This document shows, piece by piece, positions 1-5,636 of a stretch of 8,821 nt of DNA. This DNA is from Dehalococcoidia bacterium UBA4060. Lineage in GTDB: Bacteria; Chloroflexota; Dehalococcoidia; GIF9; UBA5629. Position 1 is the stretch's first letter. Each line of letters starts with the position of its first letter. The notes under the pieces are model-generated. The model made no database searches. It was not told where the DNA came from and saw only the letters and a program-made list of their open reading frames with translations. Both the position numbers and the translations under genes were made by a program. The DNA lies in NCBI GenBank assembly GCA_002383665.1, contig DFZI01000104.1, forward strand, positions 1 through 8,821, written 5' to 3'.

Positions 1-1171
1 TGGCTACCGGCACCAGCGTCATCGAGAGGAGCATGTAAGGGAAGGTTAGCCTGTGCATGATGCCGAACCTGGGATTGAAGAAAGTATCCCGGTGTTTCCA
101 GAAGTTCTGGAAATCGCCACGGAACCAGCTTAAACGCTGCCTGTATACATCACGCAGTGTCTCGGGGGCCTCAGTATAGCATACAGCCTCGTTATTACCA
201 TGCAAGATCCTGTGGGATTTAAGCAGCTTGATGGTAATATCGAAATCCTCAAGCAGGTAATCACGGTCATACCAACCGATTTCTTCAATAGCAGTTTTGC
301 GAAAGGCGCTGAAAGCGCCGGAGGCCACCGTTAATGAACCGAAATTCTCAAAGGCCCTGCGCACCACCTGTATCTGCACAACATATTCCAATGCCTGGAG
401 CCTGGTGAGCAGTTTATTGGTATTGAATACCTTGAGGTTGCCGGCCACGCCAGCCACCTCCGGGTCTTCAAAGCCTTTAACTATCTCCGCAATGGCTGCC
501 CGGGCAATCAGGCTATCTGCATCCACCGTGACGATAATTTCACCAGTTGATACGGCGATTCCAGTATTGAGGGCGGCGAATTTCCCTCCATTGGGGCGGT
601 GGACAACCTTCACACCTCTGCCCTCATACCTGGCTGCCACGGCATAGGTATTATCCTTGGAACCATCATCAACTACGATGATCTCTTTATAGGGATAGTC
701 TGCTTCCAGCAATGTCTCGATTGTGCGGGCTACAACCTTTTCCTCGTTATAGGCAGGCACAATTATGCTGACGCGGGGTTTATACGTGCTGGTTACGGAC
801 GGGGTACTCTTTTCCTTCAACTTATGAAAAATGGCCAGTGGTACTGTGAGAAAATTAATCATCATGGTAAAGATAAGCGACACCAGGAGGATATGGATTA
901 AAATCGAAGATACCGCATCGCGCAGGATCACCACAAAGAGTACAAAGATAATAAGGAAGATTATGAGCAGCGAACTGATATTCTGCCATTTGCTGGGCTT
1001 TTCCACCCTGATCTGCCTTCCCTTGATTAGGCGGGAGAGGAAATGGTAAAGGATAATGGCCAGCAATACACCCGCCGCAATCCAGATCGATTCCACAGGC
1101 ATGAAATAGAAAATGCCCAGCAGCATTACCAAGAAAGCGACACCCAGCAGCACCATTAAGAAGTTTCTCAT
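1..1171 (-). CDS. Membrane family-2 glycosyltransferase (PgaC / cellulose-synthase type), 3' end outside window
   Basis: I translated this by hand from the minus strand: ATG at 1171 and 390 residues to the left edge with no stop, so the C-terminus is missing. A good ribosome site (GGAAGGAA, 1183-1176) lies 4 nt before the ATG. Hydrophobic segments lie at about residues 4-22, 28-47, 67-85 and 90-112. A cytoplasmic GT-A domain follows: VSIIVPAYNEE (134-144), VDDGSKDN (167-174), RPNGGKFAALN (192-202), the metal-binding VDAD (216-219), the acceptor/catalytic region LLEDFD (306-311) and QRLSWFRG (345-352). This layout matches processive inverting synthases that use UDP-sugars, such as poly-N-acetylglucosamine or cellulose synthases, and predicts extrusion of a polysaccharide at the membrane. 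The family's Q-x-x-R-W motif reads QRLSW here, with Ser in place of the usual Arg. It is the last visible gene of the kinase-regulator operon, 57 bp after the previous stop. The exact sugar cannot be told from sequence. Confidence 0.9.
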   Translation of the reverse strand, partial: MRNFLMVLLGVAFLVMLLGIFYFMPVESIWIAAGVLLAIILYHFLSRLIKGRQIRVEKPSKWQNISSLLIIFLIIFVLFVVILRDAVSSILIHILLVSLIFTMMINFLTVPLAIFHKLKEKSTPSVTSTYKPRVSIIVPAYNEEKVVARTIETLLEADYPYKEIIVVDDGSKDNTYAVAARYEGRGVKVVHRPNGGKFAALNTGIAVSTGEIIVTVDADSLIARAAIAEIVKGFEDPEVAGVAGNLKVFNTNKLLTRLQALEYVVQIQVVRRAFENFGSLTVASGAFSAFRKTAIEEIGWYDRDYLLEDFDITIKLLKSHRILHGNNEAVCYTEAPETLRDVYRQRLSWFRGDFQNFWKHRDTFFNPRFGIMHRLTFPYMLLSMTLVPVA

Positions 1172-1200
1172 TTGATTCCTTCCGGTGGTATCACAGCTCC

Positions 1201-1210
1201 TGCAATTGCA
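1201..1210. repeat. 10-bp perfect palindrome TGCAATTGCA in the gap before the glycosyltransferase
   Basis: The 57-bp gap between the multidomain gene and the glycosyltransferase contains the perfect palindrome TGCAATTGCA, flanked by CCTG/CAGG-like bases. It lies about 17 bp upstream of the glycosyltransferase ribosome site. There is no T-tract, so it is not an intrinsic terminator. It may be an operator or a weak RNA hairpin, or it may be chance. Confidence 0.3.
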
Positions 1211-1228
1211 ACAGGCATATCTTCTTAC

Positions 1229-3376
1229 TCAAACAAACCGGCCAAGGTCCTGTTGCTCAAAGATATCTATGTGCCGTTGCAGAGCAAATTTTTTAGCCTG
1301 CTGACTAATGCCTGGTATGGCGATGAATGCCCTGTTGCGGATGCCACAATCAAAGGCGGCAGCATCAAAACGCGATACCTCATCAAGTTCGATGGGGAGA
1401 TTGCTGACTGACATGGAGATACAGATAGCCACCGTGGGGACGATTATACGGTCATCCCTTCTGGCAAAGATATCAAAGACGTGCTCCACACCCGACTTGC
1501 CGACCATCTGTCCCTGCTCATAGACGTCATAGCCACGGTTACGCATAAACTTCATTAGCATCACTCTGGTACTGCCCCGGACATCAAGGTTGGCTATCTG
1601 CTCAGTGATCATCTGCTTGTTCACAGGCGATACGGGTAAATTAGAAATGTTCGAAACCACGGCTGCCAGGTTCCGGGCTTCAAATGCACGTATCATCTGA
1701 CGGTTGGCAAAATTCATAGCCTCCGCGCTGAGCCTGGGGATGGCAATAACCACCTTATAGTCTATGCCGATATCGTAGGCACGCGTGTCATATTTGAACA
1801 GCGCTTCCAGGCCGACCTCAGGCTCGCCCGTGTTGGCTACCAACAGGCCTATGCCCACGTTGATTTTGGTCAGTATATCATCACGCACAGCCATTACATC
1901 TATGGTATGAATCGCACCGCTACGGCCCTTCATCTGCGCCAGCTCCTGCACCTGGTAGCCGCGGGAGCTCAGAAAATCGACCAGTTGCTTCTTGGGCTTT
2001 AGCTGGAACTCCAGCCAGCCGCGTTTATCAGAGCTGAAGCGGTAATTACTCACCTCAACCTCTCTCAGTTCCTCGGCATTCCAGATTTTGCGCGTTTTGA
2101 GGTTGCGCCATTTAACCAGGGGAGCGGTGAAAACCTCGCTGCACTCCTTACAGCGATAATGCATGCCGACATTGCGGTAATCGGTGCCTATTAAGCGCAG
2201 GTCCTTATGGCACTTGGGACATACATAGCGGCTGTCCTGTTTGAAATCCTTATCAAGTCCCACATAACCGCAGGCAAAATGCTCTATCAGTTGGCCCCGT
2301 ATAACCTCGTCTGAATCACAATGCGGGCAGCGTTCTGTGGGCACAAGCTGGAACATATTCTCCGGGTCGATATAAAACTTTTCGTACGGTTCTTTGATCA
2401 ATATGCCGCTGGCAGCCAGACTATCAAGAATATCCAGTGTTTCCTGGTCAGCAGTATCAAGCAGGCTGTCGGCAGTGGGGTAAGCAAAGCCCAGCTTATA
2501 ATTGAAATCTATCACCGGTGTGATCTCTGTCAATTTCCCGCTTACCAGTGCATCAACGAGTTTTATAATCCTGGCATTATCCAGCACACCTGGGCCAGAA
2601 TCTTCGGGTAAATAAACAGGCTTCGCATTTTGGGGCTCGGGGTATTGCGCAGGTTGTGACTGAATGGGTGGCGGCTGCACTGTAGCCTGCTGCACTGGTG
2701 GTGATTGTACAGGGGCCGATGGCTGACTGAAAACCTGCTGTGGTATTACCTCCGATTGCACAGGCGGAGGTTGTTTGGGGGCTGAAGGTGGACTGAAAAC
2801 CGGCTGTGGTATTGCCTCCGATTGCACTGGCTGGCTGTATATTGGTGGTATATTTACATTCTGTTGTGGTATGGCAGGATGCGCAGATACATCCGGCGTT
2901 TTAGCTTGTTGAGCCGCCAGGCCTCCGGCATCGACACGACTGACCAACGTGCCGTTTCCCGCGGGTGCGATACGACCAACGCTCTTATCACTGCTCAAGC
3001 CGAACTTTTTCTCCACTACAGGTCTTCGCATTAAAGCCCTGATACGCGCCAGCAGCTCACGCGGGCTGACAGGTTTCTTTAAGTACAGATCAAAACCCAG
3101 CTCATCGACCTTTGACCATACTTCAGCTTCATTAACTGTGCCAAGCAGAATAATGCTTACATCAGACTGCTGTCTGACCTTTACGCATGCCTCATATCCG
3201 CTCACATCATTCAATTCATCATCGATGACAACGATGCCGAAACCATTTTTATCCAGCAGAATCATCCCTTCCAGACACCCGGCGGCTTCCTCAGCTTCCA
3301 GCCCGTTTTGTTCAAAGACCTTCAGATTTTTCCCTTTTAATACGGGATCACTTGATAAAAAGAGAATTTGGCTCAC
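1229..3376 (-). CDS. Multidomain regulator: degenerate receiver, Pro/Gln linker, zinc ribbons (TackOD1-like), duplicated nuclease-fold-like C-terminus
   Basis: This 715-residue soluble protein starts at a GTG directly after an in-frame TAA, so no earlier start exists; GGAG lies 6 nt upstream. Residues 1-118 form a receiver domain: candidate phospho-Asp D52, T80 and K101 are present, but the Mg-binding acidic pair expected at 8-9 is Ser-Ser. Residues about 160-255 are a Pro/Gln-rich linker with a 22-residue repeat. Residues 262-345 look like a helical region. Residues 350-412 carry C350/C353, C369, C386/C389 and C409/C412, with LRLIGTDY and VGMHYRC between, resembling the thaumarchaeal output domain TackOD1 (recalled, not searched). 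Residues 455-575 and 600-715 are two copies of one domain (GRSGAIHTID / GKSGVEHVFD, VVIAIP / AFIAIP). The GxxGxxHxxD pattern recalls Mrr-like PD-(D/E)xK nucleases, but the following E/Q-x-K is absent from both copies. It sits between the response regulator and the glycosyltransferase, so a regulatory or nucleic-acid-binding role is plausible; its function is unknown. Confidence 0.85.
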   Translation of the reverse strand: MSQILFLSSDPVLKGKNLKVFEQNGLEAEEAAGCLEGMILLDKNGFGIVVIDDELNDVSGYEACVKVRQQSDVSIILLGTVNEAEVWSKVDELGFDLYLKKPVSPRELLARIRALMRRPVVEKKFGLSSDKSVGRIAPAGNGTLVSRVDAGGLAAQQAKTPDVSAHPAIPQQNVNIPPIYSQPVQSEAIPQPVFSPPSAPKQPPPVQSEVIPQQVFSQPSAPVQSPPVQQATVQPPPIQSQPAQYPEPQNAKPVYLPEDSGPGVLDNARIIKLVDALVSGKLTEITPVIDFNYKLGFAYPTADSLLDTADQETLDILDSLAASGILIKEPYEKFYIDPENMFQLVPTERCPHCDSDEVIRGQLIEHFACGYVGLDKDFKQDSRYVCPKCHKDLRLIGTDYRNVGMHYRCKECSEVFTAPLVKWRNLKTRKIWNAEELREVEVSNYRFSSDKRGWLEFQLKPKKQLVDFLSSRGYQVQELAQMKGRSGAIHTIDVMAVRDDILTKINVGIGLLVANTGEPEVGLEALFKYDTRAYDIGIDYKVVIAIPRLSAEAMNFANRQMIRAFEARNLAAVVSNISNLPVSPVNKQMITEQIANLDVRGSTRVMLMKFMRNRGYDVYEQGQMVGKSGVEHVFDIFARRDDRIIVPTVAICISMSVSNLPIELDEVSRFDAAAFDCGIRNRAFIAIPGISQQAKKFALQRHIDIFEQQDLGRFV
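2699..2830 (-). repeat. Tandem 66-bp (22-codon) repeat in the Pro/Gln linker
   Basis: Two adjacent 66-bp units encode residues 183-204 and 205-226 of the multidomain protein. Each begins PVQSE(A/V)IPQ and continues VFS-P-SAP. The offset is visible in the DNA as well: the stretch starting at 2713 recurs at 2779 with scattered substitutions. A third, decayed unit (PVQQATVQPPPIQSQPAQ) follows. This points to repeat expansion in a flexible spacer between the receiver and the zinc ribbons. Confidence 0.8.
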
Positions 3377-3382
3377 TTATTT

Positions 3383-3386
3383 CTCC
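3383..3386 (-). promoter_or_regulatory. Ribosome binding site fixing the GTG start of the multidomain gene
   Basis: On the minus strand the sequence reads GGAGAAATAAGTG. The GGAG is 6 nt before the GTG start, and the TAA immediately before the GTG is in frame. The start is therefore well determined even though it is not ATG. Confidence 0.7.
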
Positions 3387-3431
3387 AGACCTTTTCAAAA
3401 TGTAATCCCTCTTTAAGAATAATAGCACAAA

Positions 3432-4178
3432 TCAATCTAACGCCTCCTGTGAAATACTGTAGCCACCAGCATCGCCCAGGATAATACGCGGCATAGCAGG
3501 GTTTTCCTCTATTTTTTCGCGTAAGCGCTTTATGTATATACGCAGGTACTCACTGCAATCCGTATAATCATTCCCCCACATTTCCCTTAAAATCTCTTCC
3601 TCAGGCACAGCTTTTCCCCCGTATCCAGCAAGCAGTCTCAGCAAGCTGCTTTCCGTGCTGGTAATCCTGATCGGTTTATTATCTCTTGTTACCTGCCCCG
3701 TCATAACATCAATTTTCAGCCTTCCCCTTCCCGCTGCTACTGGTATTTTGTTTTCACCGCTGCCATGTACAGCAGAATAGCTGCCCCGACGTGCCAGTGC
3801 CGTTTTTATACGTGCCAGCAACTCTCTGTGAGAAAATGGCTTTATCACATAATCATCAGCCCCCATCTCCAATCCCCTGATTTTATCCATCTCCTCTCCG
3901 CGGACAGTCAGTATAACAACGGGAACATTGCTGAAGCCACGGATTTCCTTCAGTACACGCATCCCATCGATGTCCGGCAGGCCAAGGTCAAGCAGCACAA
4001 CATCAGGAGACTCCTGCCTGACCTTTTCAATACCTTCGCCTCCCGTCAAAGCTGTGATTACCATGGCCCTTGGCCAGTAAAGGTCAAACATAAGTGCTGC
4101 AGCTTCCTGTATTTCTGGGCTATCTTCGATTATCAGGATCTTTATCGGTATGTTTTCTCTATCTTTCAACTTGCTCAC
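3432..4178 (-). CDS. OmpR/PhoB-family two-component response regulator
   Basis: This is a 248-residue cytoplasmic transcription factor of normal family length. The receiver domain covers residues about 12-130, with a complete active site: acidic pair E18-D19, phospho-acceptor D64 (VVLLDLGLPDIDG), T91 and K113 (VIKPF). After a short linker, residues about 153-245 form the winged-helix DNA-binding domain: strand LKIDVMTGQV, then TSTESSLLRLLAGYGGK, the recognition-helix region with YLRIYIKRLREKIE, and a wing ending AGGYSI. The wing is a little atypical, since TxRGxGYR is usual. The start is GTG, directly abutting the kinase TAG (TAGGTG) with no clear ribosome site of its own, which suggests translational coupling. 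It is the likely phosphorylation partner of the adjacent kinase and the best candidate for binding the repeats upstream of the divergent dehydrogenase gene. Target genes are inferred, not shown. Confidence 0.93.
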   Translation of the reverse strand: MSKLKDRENIPIKILIIEDSPEIQEAAALMFDLYWPRAMVITALTGGEGIEKVRQESPDVVLLDLGLPDIDGMRVLKEIRGFSNVPVVILTVRGEEMDKIRGLEMGADDYVIKPFSHRELLARIKTALARRGSYSAVHGSGENKIPVAAGRGRLKIDVMTGQVTRDNKPIRITSTESSLLRLLAGYGGKAVPEEEILREMWGNDYTDCSEYLRIYIKRLREKIEENPAMPRIILGDAGGYSISQEALD

Positions 4179-5447
4179 CTATTTTTTATCCAGAGGCAGC
4201 GAATATGCAAAGTTGAGAGGCAATGAAAAAGTAAATGTGCTGCCTTTGCCGGGCTCGCTGTTCACCCAGATTGCACCGCCATGTAGTTCAACAAGCTGTT
4301 TCGTAATTGCCAGTCCCAGCCCCATCGTCGGCAGACCGGAGCGATCAGAGGCCAGATGATAGTAGGGACGAAAAAGTTTTTGTTTCTCCTCATCAAAAAT
4401 GCCGGGGCCTGAATCTTTGACGCTGACCAGCAGCCGATTTTCGTCGGTGCTGGCTTTCAGACAGACCTGGCCTCCTTCCGGGGTGAACTGAATGGCATTG
4501 GACAGGAGATTGAGTAATATCTGCTCGATTCTCTGGTCATCGCCGATGATCTTGATCCCAGCCGGCACATCTACATCCATAACCTGGTTTTTTTGCCTGA
4601 CCAGCGATGAGACCTGGCCTACAACTTCCCTGGCAATCCTGGAGAAGTCTATTTCTCTCATATTCACATTAAAGGACTCGCTCCTGGTCGTCGAGAGGGT
4701 TAGTAGCTCAGAAAGTCTGTTTTTCAAGCTTTCAGCACTGCGGGCAATGTTCTCGGCAACCTTTACCAGCACCTTCTCATTGCGCGCCTCAAGCTCTTCC
4801 AGTAATATGCCAGTTGAGGCAATTATGGCCGTCAGCGGAGTCTTCAACTCATGGCCCAGCGCGCTTAAAAACAACTGCGTATGTGCAATATCATCCTGCT
4901 CTTTGCTTGCTTCCTGGATGTTCGCTTTTGCCCCGGTCCTGTCACAGACATCAGATATACAGGCAGCGGCGATATGGATTAATTTCAGGTCGTTCAAAGT
5001 AAATATATCATTTTTGTATGATAGCCCACCCAGCAGACCTGTAAAGCGTCCATCGCTGACCACGGGCGAAGCGATCAGTGATTTAAAACCGATCGTGCTG
5101 GCGGAATCCCACTGGCAGTTGCGATCCCTGGCAATATCATTGGAAAAAACAGGCTTCCGTTCCCTGGCAATTTTACCGATCACACCTGTGTCAATAGAAG
5201 CTGTTTGTAACTCCTTGATCAATTGTTCGGGCAGCCCTCGCTGTGCTGTCAGTGTCAGCATCTTACTGGCAGAATTGTAGTTTTGCACCCATATCGCATC
5301 CAGATCGAGACCGCTGGATAGCTCCCACAACACGCCTTCATAAATATCTTTTTCCGCCAGCGCACTGGCGACAATATCAGCAATTTGAGACAGCATGTAG
5401 AGGTATTTATCCTTTTGCCGACCTCTATGTAACTCTTCCATTTTCAC
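4179..5447 (-). CDS. Soluble GAF-domain sensor histidine kinase
   Basis: This is a 422-residue kinase with no transmembrane segment or signal peptide, so it should sense a cytoplasmic cue. Residues about 18-170 form a GAF domain (residues such as GVIGKIA and LIASPVV). Residues about 188-255 are the HisKA dimerisation domain with the phospho-acceptor H199 in SALGHELKTPL. Residues 295-411 are the HATPase domain: N-box LLNLLSNAIQFTPEGG (N317), G1 box DSGPGI (345-350), F box around LFRPYYH and G2 box MGLGLAI (375-381). All catalytic motifs are intact. The longest reading starts at GTG 5447, after an in-frame TAA 27 nt upstream. An ATG two codons in (5441) may be the true start, because a consensus TATAAT ends only 3 nt before the GTG but 9 nt before the ATG. 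It is the first gene of the operon with the response regulator that follows it. Confidence 0.94.
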   Translation of the reverse strand: MKMEELHRGRQKDKYLYMLSQIADIVASALAEKDIYEGVLWELSSGLDLDAIWVQNYNSASKMLTLTAQRGLPEQLIKELQTASIDTGVIGKIARERKPVFSNDIARDRNCQWDSASTIGFKSLIASPVVSDGRFTGLLGGLSYKNDIFTLNDLKLIHIAAACISDVCDRTGAKANIQEASKEQDDIAHTQLFLSALGHELKTPLTAIIASTGILLEELEARNEKVLVKVAENIARSAESLKNRLSELLTLSTTRSESFNVNMREIDFSRIAREVVGQVSSLVRQKNQVMDVDVPAGIKIIGDDQRIEQILLNLLSNAIQFTPEGGQVCLKASTDENRLLVSVKDSGPGIFDEEKQKLFRPYYHLASDRSGLPTMGLGLAITKQLVELHGGAIWVNSEPGKGSTFTFSLPLNFAYSLPLDKK

Positions 5448-5450
5448 ATC

Positions 5451-5478
5451 ATTATAATCTATCGCAAGCCACTGTTAA
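5451..5478 (-). promoter_or_regulatory. Sigma70-type promoter for the kinase operon (TTAACA-16-TATAAT)
   Basis: Reading the minus strand, TTAACA (5478-5473, one mismatch to TTGACA) is followed after 16 bp by a perfect TATAAT (5456-5451). The expected transcription start lies 6-9 nt further on, i.e. at about 5441-5444. That falls inside the annotated GTG reading and at the internal ATG at 5441. No Shine-Dalgarno sequence is visible, so a leaderless mRNA starting at that ATG is likely. Confidence 0.65.
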
Positions 5479-5573
5479 AGAGTGCACAGATCAGCCTGTC
5501 CTATTTATTCATATCAGAATTTTAGCGATTTACACCTTCTTCGCCTAAAATCTCCCACAGGCTCACATAAGTC

Positions 5574-5593
5574 TGTTGACACGGTGTTAACAC
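5574..5593. promoter_or_regulatory. Candidate operator: TGTTGACAC / TGTTAACAC repeat over the -35 box
   Basis: TGTTGACAC (5574-5582) recurs as TGTTAACAC (5585-5593), eight of nine bases identical, with an 11-bp period, about one helical turn. This is the geometry used by OmpR/PhoB-type regulators, which bind direct repeats head to tail. The same bases also form an imperfect 17-bp palindrome centred at 5583 (GTTGACAC-G-GTGTTAAC) and a perfect 10-bp palindrome GTGTTAACAC (5584-5593), so a dimeric repressor is an alternative. The element covers the -35 of the dehydrogenase promoter. A single TGTTAA half-site also sits in the -35 of the divergent kinase promoter (5473-5478). Confidence 0.5.
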
Positions 5594-5604
5594 ACGCATA
5601 AACT
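5576..5604 (+). promoter_or_regulatory. Promoter for the nucleotide-sugar dehydrogenase (TTGACA-17-TAAACT)
   Basis: A perfect -35 TTGACA (5576-5581) is followed by an optimal 17-bp spacer and TAAACT (5599-5604), four of six matches to TATAAT. Transcription would start near 5611, leaving a leader of about 26 nt that holds the GAGGGA ribosome site at 5625-5630. The weak -10 and the overlapping repeat suggest a regulated promoter. Confidence 0.6.
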
Positions 5605-5636
5605 ATGTAAAATTTAAACTGGGTGAGGGATTTAAT

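Noticed and set aside
2650..2850. Repeated GT/CA-rich segments that could suggest a CRISPR array or a mobile-element end
   Set aside because: The period is exactly 66 bp, in frame, encoding a Pro/Gln linker. There are no unique spacers between identical repeats and no terminal inverted repeats.
2949..3416. Open frame of 155 codons on the plus strand opposite the receiver domain
   Set aside because: It is a mirror of the real receiver coding strand, has no motif or ribosome site, and is Ser/Pro-rich as expected for antisense reading.
3377..3431. Possible promoter or terminator in the gap between the regulator and the multidomain gene
   Set aside because: No stem-loop with a T-run and no -35/-10 pair of reasonable quality is visible. 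Operon read-through is simpler.
3765..4226. Open frame of 153 codons on the plus strand
   Set aside because: It is antisense to the response regulator, whose active-site residues are complete. There is no family resemblance.
4492..5280. Long open frame of 262 codons on the plus strand
   Set aside because: It lies wholly antisense to the kinase, whose GAF, HisKA and HATPase motifs are all in frame. The product has low-complexity Ser/Leu-rich sequence and no recognisable motif.
5448..5636. A small gene or RNA gene in the longest intergenic region
   Set aside because: No open frame with a ribosome site and no tRNA-like or riboswitch-like fold could be seen. The promoters and repeat explain the conserved-looking elements.
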